Below, in pieces: positions 1 to 10,095 of a DNA stretch of 64,000 nucleotides (within the stretch, counting starts at the first letter, position 1; each line of letters opens with the position of its first letter). Where the stretch lies: contig WNNJ02002654.1 of the NCBI GenBank assembly GCA_012934845.2, positions 1 through 64,000 on the forward strand, given 5' to 3'. The position numbers and the translations under genes were made by a program. This stretch comes from Pomphorhynchus laevis. Lineage: Eukaryota > Acanthocephala > Palaeacanthocephala > Echinorhynchida > Pomphorhynchidae. The notes beneath the pieces were generated by a model. The model was not told the DNA's origin and did no database searches. It saw only the letters and a list, made by a program, of their open reading frames with translations.

Positions 1-92
1 TGTTGAGCCCGTTTCAGGGCCCACCTAGCTTTCTTCAGGATACGTTTGAGTCTATCCAGGTCATCTTTAGCTGACCAGTTCACGGTCACAGT
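1..92 (-). mobile_element. LINE fragment (same family as the LINE at 43.5-47.5 kb)
   Basis: The first ~90 bases closely match 43,749-43,840, part of the 3' half of a non-LTR retrotransposon read on the minus strand (shared words include cagggcccatctagct-like sequence and caggtc...ttagctgac). After position ~92 the match is lost. It is a short remnant running off the left edge, with no coding capacity of its own. Confidence 0.55.
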
Positions 93-179
93 GCTATTTG
101 AATGTTTTTGAATGAAATACGAGTTTTAACTGAGTTTTTGAATGAAATACGTAGATTTAAACAATCTTTTAAGTTAGAC

Positions 180-420
180 GCAAAGAATGGCGATAACAGT
201 ATTTGATACCGTTTCGTCATCACTTTGACTCAGCACGATCAGTACAATATTAACATCTCACTGCCGGATGCAGAGGAGGACTAGCGGACGGCAAGAAACA
301 AGTCATGTGCATGAGGTACTAGAACACCTCTAGTACCATCATAGAGTGGTAAGCCAGCATTATATGCTTCTAACCACTATATATTGTATAACCATTATAT
401 GTTGTATAACCATTATATAG
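180..420 (-). repeat. Degenerate hammerhead-core repeat (family B)
   Basis: Read on the minus strand this matches the repeats at 50.7-50.9 kb and 56.1-56.3 kb: a shared stretch around the words tcctcctctgcatcc, then CTGA, a GTCA...TGAC hairpin, GACGAAAC and a downstream stem-loop. Two conserved bases of the CTGATGA word are missing, so it should not cleave. In place of the short stem III seen in the other copies it can form a six-pair stem with a five-base loop. It is an older member of the family. Confidence 0.5.
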
Positions 421-490
421 ATACAGACGTCCAAGATACAGACGTCCTGAGTTCAAATCCGATCAGCATCAGTGTACGGAGAAATCAGAT

Positions 491-575
491 AATAAGGGTC
501 GAAACGTGAAATGTAGGTATGGGTCAGCAGCTGATGAGACCCACCCAGACTGATTAGTAGCGTCCTGCTGTATCA
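491..575 (+). repeat. Hammerhead-like repeat motif (family A)
   Basis: In order: GGGTC-GAAAC (496-505), CAGCAG-CTGATGA-GACCC (525-542), then GTC-CTGCTG (562-570). GGGTC can pair with GACCC and CAGCAG with CTGCTG. The related copies at 41.5, 41.9 and 51.2 kb have GGACC/GGTCC or GACC/CGTC and CAGTAG/CTGCTG instead, that is, paired changes. The GAAA before the last arm is GATT here. These are the words of a hammerhead core, but one continuous canonical fold is not obvious. Confidence 0.5.
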
Positions 576-639
576 AGAATAAGAACAATACCTGTGAGGA
601 TAATATTGTGCCACAAGCAGAAGAATAACCCTTATATAT

Positions 640-755
640 TGTAAATGGCACTATATGTTGCTAATTCGGTTCTTTTATCAGATCTTATATAATTATTTAT
701 TATTAATCTTTATTTTTATTTTTATAAAATACTTAGACTCAGTTATCTGATTAAT
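640..755 (+). mobile_element. Degenerate 3' terminus of a Naiad-type Penelope element
   Basis: An AT-rich stretch ends with acttagactcagttatctgat. This matches the terminal word tacgtagactcagttagctg found at the 3' ends of the Penelope copies near 1,530 and 5,035 and, inverted, near 24,965. No coding sequence remains. It probably marks an older copy inserted just upstream of the tandem pair described next. Confidence 0.4.
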
Positions 756-994
756 GCAATTATCATCATTTTTATGTTGTATAATAACAATCAAATTTTG
801 AACATTGCAACTACAATTTAGGCATTGTTGTCTGCTTCAACATATTAACTGAATTAGTAAGATGAGTGTTCATCAACTGTTGTATTGTTTTTCGTTGGGT
901 GTTTAAAATTTTACATAATAGTAAAGATATTCTATATTCATCACATATATAAGATGAGCATAAGACATATTTCGAATATATAAATTAACATTAA

Positions 995-1544
995 ATAAAA
1001 ACTACTGTTAATTTATATCGTAAAGATGACATATTTAAATTTACAAGAAACATATTTTTGCATGAGCATTCATGCATACCATATAATATAAAATATAATA
1101 CATTAAATAATGAAATTTTAAGAATTGCAACAATATGTAATGATATTGGCTTTCTTCAAAATCATTTAAATAATTTAATAGATACATATTTTAAACTAGG
1201 TTACTATAAAAATAACATCAAGCAGAAAATAGTAAAATATATAAATCAACACAATAATATAAAGAATAAATTTAAACTCTTAAGTGGCAAATTTTTATGG
1301 ATAATAAATAATATAATGTATTAGAATAAGATACTAGATAGTTATTTCAACAACGTATGTTATTAATTAGTCAATTCATAAAAATGACGTTTATTTTAAA
1401 TTTCATTTTTTTTAACTTGATTTAAATTATAGAAAATCTAAAAACAATTATTAATTTTATTATTTAATTATTAAATTTTGATTTAGCATTATTATGTTTT
1501 GTTTATTTTATAATTATATTAAATACGTAGACTCAGTTAGCTGA
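995..1544 (+). mobile_element. 3'-end copy of Naiad element (pseudo-LTR / tandem partner)
   Basis: This stretch is almost identical to 4,378-5,058, the C-terminal end of the reverse transcriptase ORF plus the 3' untranslated region of the adjoining full element. It includes an 88-codon open stretch (1,058-1,324) that is the RT C-terminus. It lies directly upstream of the full copy in the same orientation, the arrangement known as a pseudo-LTR in Penelope-like elements. It lacks the ~125-bp block present at 4,725-4,850 of the downstream copy. Confidence 0.8.
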
Positions 1545-1785
1545 TTTAATTTGTTCTACTGGCATGTTATTATTGACCTATGGACTTTGTTTTCCCGGTA
1601 ATATGACCTCTGGCAGAAATACTGAAACTATGTATTATTGGTTACGACTTTACTATTATTTTTTCTTATTTTCAAACAAGTTTGATGAATTATTAATTCT
1701 TAAAAAAGGGAGAAGTTTGCATCCCAAGGTGTTTACACTTTAAAATGTAAACTGCTTCACGTGATCACGTTTAAGAGAATAGGTA

Positions 1786-1960
1786 ATGGCCAATAGCTAG
1801 GTCGCGTAGCGCGCGGAGTGAAGGTGGTAGATCTTTATAGATCTTGTTCCAGCATTAAACCGCCTTAAGCAGGGCAGCCCCTGTCAGATGCTGCTGGATG
1901 GCCCGTTGTAAGTTTAGTCTGAGTCAACTAAACTAGGTGGTGACACCGAAAAAGCAACGT
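1786..1960 (+). other. GC-richer structured leader of the Naiad element
   Basis: This stands out from its AT-rich surroundings and is well conserved in the inverted copy at 24,365-24,560. Visible self-complementary pieces are AGTTTAGT...ACTAAACT around 1,910-1,935, GGTG...CACC around 1,937-1,948 and AGATCT...AGATCT around 1,830. It lies immediately upstream of the first coding segment (1,985). A structured 5' leader used for translation or packaging of the template is a reasonable guess, not shown by the sequence. Confidence 0.5.
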
Positions 1961-1984
1961 TAAAAATTATGACTTAAAAGTTAC

Positions 1985-3146
1985 ATGTACTCAACCATAT
2001 TGGAAAAATACGTAAGTACTAATGATTTCAATTTTAGATCTTTTAAATGTAACAGAAATAATTGTATAGTTTGTGATGTTATAAATAATAATTGTATCGT
2101 AAGTAATACGACAAACAAATGTTTTTCATTAAATATTAATAATAATTGTAACTGCAATACCGCAGGTGTAGTGTATCTAATACAATGTACATGTGGATTG
2201 CAATATATAGGAAAAACATCAAATGTTAAAAACTAGGTTTAGCCAACACATATATAATATAGAGCATAATAGTCAATCTATATTTCATAAACATATGAGA
2301 TTAATAGGACATGGTATTAAAAACTGTAAATTATTTATTTTAGAACATATTATCGAAGAAAACATTTCAATATTAAATCAAAAACTATTAGAAAAAGAAG
2401 ATTTTTGGATTAAAACGCTTAATTCCATGTACCCATTAGGATTGAATGACGTGGTACAAGGAATTGGCAGAAGTAGTATAATACATAATAAACAACTATA
2501 TTATAATAATCCAGTTAAACGCAAACCAAGAAGTCATGGTGACAAAAGGAATAGGAAAAATAGAGTTAAAAATATTAAAAAAGATATGTATATAAATGAA
2601 CGATTAGAAATATTAAAACAACTTTTAAGTGATAATAAGCTAAAAGATCTTTATGTAAATATAAGAAGTTTTTCTAAAGATATCATATGTTCAATAAATC
2701 AAAAATTAATTAACGACTATGATAGGCTAAGTTGTATAATAGACAGTTATTGTAATACAAAATACTATAATCGTACAATAAATGTTAATAATAACAATAG
2801 AAAATATACATTAGCCATAAACTTCATTAATAAATGTATAGATAACATAAATATAGCCGGACTTTTAAATAATTCTAAAAGTAAAGAAATAATAGGGTCA
2901 GATTTAAGTAAATATATTCCTAAAATAAGGTATAAACTCCTACCACAATTAGGACGAAAAAATTGTAATTATAATAAAGAATTAAAATCAATATGTAACG
3001 ATAATATTAGAAACATAATGGAAACAGAATGCAATTGTAAAAGTCTTAGTTTTGATAAAATAAATGAACATATATGTACCCATAATCTAGAATTAATTGA
3101 AAATTGTGAATTAAGAAAGCTGCTATCAAAAGGGTATAAATATTGA
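1985..3146 (+). pseudogene. Naiad GIY-YIG endonuclease and CxC linker region
   Basis: The upstream part has a cysteine cluster (C-x4-C-x2-C in [11 protein letters not shown]), then [17 protein letters not shown], which is the GIY-YIG core with the CxC/YIG spacing of Penelope nucleases. After a frame change come the arginine and histidine of the TRFSQHIYNIEHNS stretch, a second conserved histidine region ([12 protein letters not shown]) and the catalytic-type glutamate in [12 protein letters not shown]. Then follow a lysine/arginine-rich linker and the ECNCKS motif near the end. The nuclease would nick chromosomal DNA for target-primed reverse transcription. The frame change and a stop before the RT show the copy is broken. 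Confidence 0.75.
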
Positions 3147-3296
3147 TTAAATAATAACAACGACAAAAATAAAATTTACAATTCGTTATATAATAACTTA
3201 AATGATTACTTTAGTAAGCTGATTAATAGTGAAAGTTCGAATATATCTAAGATAAAAATTTGGAAATATTATATATTTGATAAAATTAAAAATAAA

Positions 3297-4602
3297 ATGA
3301 AAATAACAAACAATTATAAAAGGAAAGATAAAATTAATAAAGATATGTATAAAGAACTTACTAAATTAAAGGATAACTATATAATTACAACTATTGATAA
3401 AGCTGGTAATAACTTTGTCTTCATATGCAAAAAGCTTTATTATGATATACTAGTGAAAGAGGTTAATTCTAATGATTTAAATGTAAATCCAACATATGAA
3501 CGTAGTGAGTTGAGTTTAGAAACAATTATTACAAGTCACTGTTCTATAATGGATAAAAAGGGTATAAAGTTTGAATTAGATAATAAAACTATACTTATAT
3601 TATATTGGAATCCAAAATTACAAAAATCCAATAAAACCTAGGTTCATATGTAGTGCGTTTAAATGTACATTAAAACCACTTTCTGTCTATATGAATAAAA
3701 TACTTAAAGTAATTAAAGCACATTTTAAAAAATATTGCAAGGTAATCGAAATTAATACTGGTATAAAACACTATTTCAGTATTAATTCTACAAAAGAATT
3801 TTTAGAACAGACAAAATGAATAAATTTTCAAAATATAAATACATACGATTTTAGTACTTTTTATACAAATCTAGGTTTAGTAGATATTAAAGAAGCGTTA
3901 GTAAAATTAATTAATCTTATATTTGGAAAAAGATATACATATATATGTTATAATAATTATAACGCCTATCTAACAAAAATTAAACCATCAAATAAATATA
4001 AATATATGGATAAAATTGAATTAATAGAATCCTTAAATATTTTGATAAATCAAAATTATTTAAAAGTAGGGACGTCTATATTTAGACAAGTAAAAGGTGT
4101 TCCAAAGGGTGGTAATAGTAGCCCAATTATAGCTGACTTGTTTTTAAGCTTTATAGAATATGAATTTGTTCATAACTGTGTAAAAACTAAATCTAAACAA
4201 TATAAATATATGAAATATATGTTTCGATACATTGATGATATATGTGTATTTAATTCTAATAATTTTTATTCAATTAGTGAGCACATTTATCCAGAAAGCC
4301 TTATTCTTAACAAAACCAATATTAATGATAAAGAAGGTGTATATCTAGATATGAACATTAAATTAACATTAACTAAAACTACTATTAATTTATATCGTAA
4401 AGATGACATATTTAAATTTACAAGAAACATATTTTTGCATGAGCATTCATGCATACCATATAATATAAAATATAATACATTAAATAATGAAATTTTAAGA
4501 ATTGCAACAATATGTAATGATATTGGCTTTCTTCAAAATCATTTAAATAATTTAATAGATACATATTTTAAACTAGGTTACTATAAAAATAACATCAAGT
4601 AG
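3297..4602 (+). pseudogene. Naiad reverse transcriptase region
   Basis: RT blocks are recognisable in order: [20 protein letters not shown] (block 1), LYWNPKLQKSNKTRFICSAF (block 2), YDFSTFYTNLGLVDIKEAL (block A with the first aspartate), [18 protein letters not shown] (template-grip block), FRYIDDICVF (catalytic YIDD) and LNKTNI...YLDMNI. Penelope RTs are related to telomerase RT. The region contains stops and at least one frame change between blocks 2 and A. The C-terminal end is repeated upstream at 995-1,544. Confidence 0.8.
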
Positions 4603-4724
4603 AAAATAGTAAAATATATAAATCAACACAATAATATAAAGAATAAATTTAAACTCTTAAGTGGCAAATTTTTATGAATGGATAATAAATTATATACTTT
4701 GTAATAGAATAAGATACTAGATAG

Positions 4725-4850
4725 TTTTATCAGAGGAAATACATCATTAGCATGTATTTGGCTCCACTGCTATGTTGGGTAAAGGAGTTAGGGGCCGAAA
4801 CCTGATAGCATAGCAGTTAATCCTGATGACCTCTAATTCTTATTCTGATA
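4725..4850 (+). repeat. Hammerhead-like structured block in the Naiad 3' region
   Basis: This block is absent at the matching place (~1,340) of the tandem partner. It carries TTAGGGG-CCGAAAC and, 20 bases on, CTGATGA-CCTCTAA. The outer arms can pair (TTAGGGG with CCTCTAA, one G-U). A second pairing, CTGCTATG (near 4,766) with CATAGCAG (near 4,808), encloses part of it. The arrangement arm-CGAAAC...CTGATGA-arm is the same as in the family A repeats elsewhere in the window. Confidence 0.5.
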
Positions 4851-5060
4851 CAACGTCTGTTATTTATTAGTCAATTCATAAAAATGACGTTTATTTTAAA
4901 TTTCAATTTTTTTATTTTGACTTGATTTAAATTATAAAAAATCTCATAACAACTATTTATTTTATTATTTAATTATTAAATTTTGATTTAGCATTATTAT
5001 GTTTTCTTTATTTTATAATTATATTAAATACGTAGACTCAGTTAGCTGATTTAATAAGAT

Positions 5061-6869
5061 GAATTTATGTTAATAACGTTTTTTATTAACTTTAACGCAA
5101 ATATTTATATTCGTACCTGTAAATCCATTAGTCATTTTTAAATTCTTTGTGGGATGAATTCTGAAATAGAGTTATTCACTACTATTTTCCGGATATTTAA
5201 AAAATGTGTTTAAATTACTTTAAGTTTAATACGCATTCATACTTTTCTTTTAAAATTTAATTTTTTAAACAGTTTTCAATAGACACAGAATTATTCTCTG
5301 ATTACGTAGAGCTCAACTTTATACTTTTGAAATAAAATAAATTAAATTAATTAATAAAATTTGGAATAAGAAAATTCGATATTCAATCATTTACGTAGTC
5401 TGTGACATCAATTGTCATAATGCGACTCATCATAGCTTACTTCATTCTATAAACAAGATATATCTTTAAGATTTGTACTCATTTCCCCTTCCGATTGACT
5501 TAATCCACTTATATATGAAAGACTTATTGTTCTACGTTTATTCAATATAAAATTGAAAATCATTTGTCATTAACATAAGTTTGCCTTCTGACAGCGCTGC
5601 AGACCTACGAATTTAGATTTAATCAAAAATCTATTATTGCATACTGCATTTTTCCGACACGATTGCATGCTTTCGGCTCTTTCATCAGATGTTTCTGCTC
5701 TGCATTTTGACAGTACCACATCTATTATTCACTTTATAAATCAATCATACATGCTTTATTGTCATTAAATGCATTAAGGAAATTGTTTTGATTTTGTTAA
5801 TTCGCTATGCAAATCTACATTTAGCAATTTAAGACGTTTAAATTGATCTGAGATTGAATTAAGATGTATACATTTAAAGTATAAGTAAATTAGAATAAAT
5901 TGTACAAACTATAATGCATATATTAACTATAATATAATACAATGTTTATTAAATAACAATTAAAATTGATTGGTAATTAAATTGCCTACATTTTAAGTTA
6001 AAATTAATTAAGTTAAATTATTTTAAAATTAAAACGATTGTTTCATTTATGAAATTATTAAAATGAAATTATTATTATTATTTTAAATTTATGTTTCATT
6101 CAAAATAATTTATTAATAAATTTGTTGTATTTTCATAAATTGAATAAATATATTTATTATAATTAACTATATAATACGATATGTTTTATATAAATTGATT
6201 TGTAATTAAATTAAAGTGTTTGCAAAGTATAAAGTTAATTAGAATATTTATTCTAACTATTATATGAAGATAATATAATTATATAATTATATTTTATAAC
6301 TTTATTATATTTAAATAATTGTTAGAGCAGGATTACGGATCAATTTTAATTACTATATATAAACTCCCAACTTATCGACTTTAGATTATTATACCGCTAA
6401 GAAACACTATTAATTTACTTGTACATTATTTGGTATATAATCCACAATTATACAGCAATAACACGAATAAAGACATTTTATTGCTTGTAATAAAATATAA
6501 AGAAATTATAAAAATATTAGTTTAAAAAATTTAGTTTCATTTTAAAACCTGCTTTTTATCCATTTAAGTTTTACTCATTTTATATTATTGAAATTAATAC
6601 TAGATAATAATATTAGTATTATCTAATATTATTTAATTATTATTAGATAATATATCTTAATTATATATAAATCCCATTTCCAGAAATATAATTGTAACTA
6701 TTTTAATACACATAGTAATAATAAATAACAAGATGAGTACAATAACAAGATCAGTACTAAAAGTAGCATTTTAAATGCTTATTATTTAAACAATTTACAT
6801 TGGATTAAAAAACATCAAACAAATATGTGATGATCAATTAAATAAAAGTTAGATGTATCAGTTAGATCG
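5061..6869. other. AT-rich intergenic DNA, no gene seen
   Basis: I find no open frame of note, no RNA gene and no clear transposon ends. It is the downstream flank of the minus-strand cadherin gene. Runs of poly-A/T and short AT repeats dominate between 5,870 and 6,720. Confidence 0.6.
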
Positions 6870-9287
6870 TTATGTTGCCAGATAGTAATTATGATCGTAA
6901 ACCTCCAGTTGTTTTCGTTTGCTCTCCTTGAACAAAATTCGTTTTACAAGCAACAAGATCACCATACTTATCAATAGTATTACAGATAAAATGATTGCAA
7001 CAAATATAACTGCGTTTATTCGGTGTGGTTTATATTTTTGTCCAAAAGGATTTACAAGGGTAACTTGAACGCGTTGTCTACTGCACAGAGTCCTTATTCC
7101 TTTGTCACAAGCAACCAGTACCAGTGAATAAACAGCATTTGTGCAATTCCCACTGACGTTCGCCATTAACAAAGTATTATTGACAATATAAAACATATCT
7201 GAATCGAATTCTGTGACGAATACACCAACCTCACCATTCTTACCTTTATCTTTATCCCGGACGATTATTCTACTTATAATTTGTGGGATTGTTCCGTTTA
7301 GACTAACAGGAACAATTGCGTTTAAATTCGAAGTATTAGGAAGTACAAATACTGGACTATTATCATTTTCGTCGTCAATTATAACAGCCAAACGAGCAGT
7401 ATCTATTACCTTTGTAATTTTAAATATTTTCGCCGTTGCTTGCATTGTGCAGTTGTAAATTTCCGTAAATTCTCGATCTAAATATTCGTCTTCGCTGTAA
7501 ATAATCAATTCCTTACTATCGTCAGCGCTGTCTATCTTAAATGGACAATCGATTATCGAAAAATTTAAACTCTTCAAAGGCCAAGTTATATCAATATGTC
7601 CAATAAGTACTCCAGGATTTTGATTTTCAATTATTCTAAACGTATATATGCGCTTACCAAATACGGGTTTGAGTGAATTATCGTATTGATCCGGATTCTG
7701 TGATTCTTTTAAAGGCTTTCTACTTATGGACGTCTTCACCTTTGTATACTCTTTAGTCACTAGCTTAAACTTACCCTGTGTTTTATTTGACGAATTTATA
7801 TTCATAGAAGAATTCCTTTGCTGTTTTGTTTTAGTTGAAAGAACTTTGCTCTTATCAAAATAAGGGATGCTATCCTTACTGCTAAATTTAATTGTTACTT
7901 TTGATTTCATTGAACCAGAAACAGAATTAAAGGCAACAAGCATTACGGTGAAGTTAAATTCGTTAATCGTTCTTCTTCTTATACACAGCTGAAACTTATT
8001 TGCTAGCATTCTATTCAGTACAGGATTCAATTGGTGTTCATTTATTGAATCTGTAATTATATAGGCCGCCAGCTCAAAATGCTGATTGAAGTTTGTGTCT
8101 TTTAATGTTATATTTACAGGGCAGCTGTTGTTTTTAAATTTTAGTGGTAACTGGACTGACTGGTTATGATTTGCAATCGAATACAACGAATCTATCAAAA
8201 TTTGAACAGTTTCATCTACGTCAACAACATGGACATATATCTTTAAAGTGCTACAGTTCAACAATTTTCCGTGCTGATCGAAGCAATTAACAGTAACATG
8301 TAATTGATGTAACGCTCTAAACTCAAAATCTAACCCATCTTTAACATAAAGAATATTGTTTAAAAAGATAAACCGGGAATTATCATTCATAGAGTACTGC
8401 ATTATACCTTTAGGACAAGTTAAGTTCATGGGCGTTATTTTAACCTTTGGTAAATTTTCTCTAACCCAGAAAGATAAATCTGTTTGCTTTTGACACCGGC
8501 TCGAATCCTCACTAGAGGTAATGCTGATATTCACGTTCATTGAAGCAATATTAAATGGTGAATTACAATCCGATGCAAACAGAGTTAACTCGTAATTGTT
8601 ATATTTAAAGGGTACGCCTGATACAGTCAGTGCGAGAATATTATCAGTTTCTAACTTATTGCTGCCTAATCCGATAGAAAAGGGAATCTTTTCAGCCATT
8701 GGATGAATTCCCTCAAGCCAATATCTGCATACAGTATTCATTCCAAAATCGGTATCAATAGCGGCAGGCAAAGGTATTCTAAATCCGACACCTGCATCTT
8801 GTGGCACATACAGTTGACAAAGACGATTATTAAAGTATGGTACATTATCGTTTATATCTTCAACGGTAATGTGCATTATCAACACAAACGTTGTAGTTTG
8901 ATGTCGGATTGTAACTAGAATGATCTGTTGTATTGTGCATAATTCACATTTACAGATATATAGCGACATGCATAGATGTTCACGGTCTAATGGAGTAACT
9001 GCGTAAATAAGGCTCCTTTTTCGCAGAGAGAATGCACCGCTTACTTGTGATTTAATAAGGATTGCATTTATAATTTCAAGGCTACTCGTTAAATTCAATA
9101 ATGATGTGAGATTTAATAGTAAGACTGGTTCTTTTAATTCTTCATTTATAGAAATATTAAATACGTTAATACGAGAAATTGAACCAATGTCTTTTTGTAC
9201 GTTCATCAAATCAACGAATTTAATATTTGTGATAATTAATAAAAACCAATTGATTGATAGTCTTCTAATGTATCCCAATACATTCAT
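6870..9287 (-). CDS. Cadherin-repeat transmembrane protein (protocadherin-like), intronless
   Basis: A single open frame of 805 codons from the ATG at 9,287. An upstream in-frame TTG at 9,314 is not a credible start. The N-terminus (MNVLGYIRRLSINWFLLIIT) looks like a signal peptide with two arginines before a hydrophobic core. Calcium-site linker motifs of extracellular cadherin repeats are clear: DINDNVPYF near residue 140, DKDKGKNGEVG and DENDNSPVF near residue 640, with LDREH/LDREF and DTDFGMN-type motifs between. Many N-glycosylation sites are present. One membrane span lies near residues 757-781 (VIFVAIILSVILLISMVILL), followed by only ~25 cytoplasmic residues without an obvious catenin-binding site. 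It should be a cell-surface adhesion or recognition protein with about six degenerate repeats. Single-exon coding of the ectodomain is typical of protocadherins. Confidence 0.8.
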   Translation of the reverse strand: MNVLGYIRRLSINWFLLIITNIKFVDLMNVQKDIGSISRINVFNISINEELKEPVLLLNLTSLLNLTSSLEIINAILIKSQVSGAFSLRKRSLIYAVTPLDREHLCMSLYICKCELCTIQQIILVTIRHQTTTFVLIMHITVEDINDNVPYFNNRLCQLYVPQDAGVGFRIPLPAAIDTDFGMNTVCRYWLEGIHPMAEKIPFSIGLGSNKLETDNILALTVSGVPFKYNNYELTLFASDCNSPFNIASMNVNISITSSEDSSRCQKQTDLSFWVRENLPKVKITPMNLTCPKGIMQYSMNDNSRFIFLNNILYVKDGLDFEFRALHQLHVTVNCFDQHGKLLNCSTLKIYVHVVDVDETVQILIDSLYSIANHNQSVQLPLKFKNNSCPVNITLKDTNFNQHFELAAYIITDSINEHQLNPVLNRMLANKFQLCIRRRTINEFNFTVMLVAFNSVSGSMKSKVTIKFSSKDSIPYFDKSKVLSTKTKQQRNSSMNINSSNKTQGKFKLVTKEYTKVKTSISRKPLKESQNPDQYDNSLKPVFGKRIYTFRIIENQNPGVLIGHIDITWPLKSLNFSIIDCPFKIDSADDSKELIIYSEDEYLDREFTEIYNCTMQATAKIFKITKVIDTARLAVIIDDENDNSPVFVLPNTSNLNAIVPVSLNGTIPQIISRIIVRDKDKGKNGEVGVFVTEFDSDMFYIVNNTLLMANVSGNCTNAVYSLVLVACDKGIRTLCSRQRVQVTLVNPFGQKYKPHRINAVIFVAIILSVILLISMVILLLVKRILFKESKRKQLEVYDHNYYLAT

Positions 9288-9894
9288 AGGCAAATCATTC
9301 TTTACTGATATCAACGATCCTCTAGTTCATATAGTCATTGACATATGTAGGGTTGTAGAGCTTAACAAGTTGATAAATTTTTGTGATACATTTATAAATT
9401 TAATTTGTGTTAGATTTTTAAAATTATTGTTTTTATTGAGCTACCCATTTATTTGTGCCAACAATTTCAAACAATATATTCCGTTGTAATTAAAGATGCT
9501 GTTCTACTTTAAGGACACTCTATGCTGTCCTTTATTATTACGTTATCATGTGAAATTCGCTCTCGGTATTAAAGCTCTGTGATATAATGCAGATTATATT
9601 CCGCTGTTTTCTTCCAGAGCATATTATTTCTTGCAGAAACGTAATTACGCAATTATAATTTATATGCAAAACCGAGTATACTTGAATGTTTTTATTTTAG
9701 CCGTTAATAAGCACAGCGTCTTCTAAAACAAACGGCACTATGATATCATTTCATGATGCCATTATGATGTCATTACAATTTATCATAATGTGATGAAATT
9801 TTTGCTCAAATTTTATTTTTATTATTTGCTTAAATAATAAAAAATAATAAACATAGTATAATTTCGACAATGATTTGCGATGATTGTTGTTGAC
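9288..9894. other. Upstream flank of the cadherin gene
   Basis: No coding region is supported on either strand. This should contain the cadherin promoter, but I cannot point to a specific core element. The left boundary of the ~11-kb duplicated block follows at about 9,895. Confidence 0.4.
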
Positions 9895-9942
9895 TGGATA
9901 AATATTGACTACAAATCTGATATTTACATTTCGAGCATTGGC

Positions 9943-10095
9943 GATTTTATATACGCGTTTCCTCAAAGAATTCTTCCAAAAGTCTGATTGAAATCAAAAG
10001 TCTGCTTGGGATAATATCGATTAACGATTTTATATATGCGTTTCCTCAAATAATTATTCCTAACTCAAAAGTCTGATTGGGGTAATATCGAATAT
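9943..10095 (+). repeat. Two-unit imperfect tandem repeat
   Basis: Two units of about 70-75 bp follow each other, each starting gattttatatacgcgtttcc and ending near aaagtctgattg. They lie at the left edge of the duplicated block. The same pair is seen at 47,690-47,845, and a further partial unit (atcgaatatcgattaacaaa) lies just outside copy 2 at 47,615. Such repeats at a boundary could have helped unequal exchange. Confidence 0.6.

Larger units (their letters stand above)
1545..5060 (+). mobile_element. Near full-length Naiad-type Penelope-like retroelement
   Basis: A retroelement of about 3.5 kb with, in order: a GC-richer leader (1,786-1,960), a GIY-YIG nuclease (1,985-2,470), a basic linker, a CxC segment (near 3,030), a reverse transcriptase (3,300-4,600) and an AT-rich 3' region ending in the word tacgtagactcagttagctg. 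Canonical Penelope elements have the nuclease at the C-terminus. Nuclease-first order with a CxC linker is the published hallmark of the Naiad/Chlamys clade. The coding region is interrupted by several frame breaks, so this copy looks dead, but it is well preserved. Confidence 0.85.

Noticed and set aside
3100-3840. In-frame TGA codons in the Naiad as selenocysteine
   Set aside because: Selenoprotein Naiads exist in spiders and clams, but here sister copies have ordinary sense codons such as AGA at the matching place and no SECIS-like element was seen; these are decay.
5640-5705. Hammerhead core on the minus strand (CTGATGA followed by CGAAAG)
   Set aside because: The six bases between the two words cannot form stem II, and there is no repeat context.
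9288-9314. Nine extra N-terminal codons for the cadherin from 9,314
   Set aside because: The codon at 9,314 is TTG, not ATG; the ATG at 9,287 directly precedes a good signal peptide.
7213-9489. Plus-strand open stretches over the cadherin gene
   Set aside because: They lie antisense to a clear 805-codon cadherin frame and have no domain of their own.
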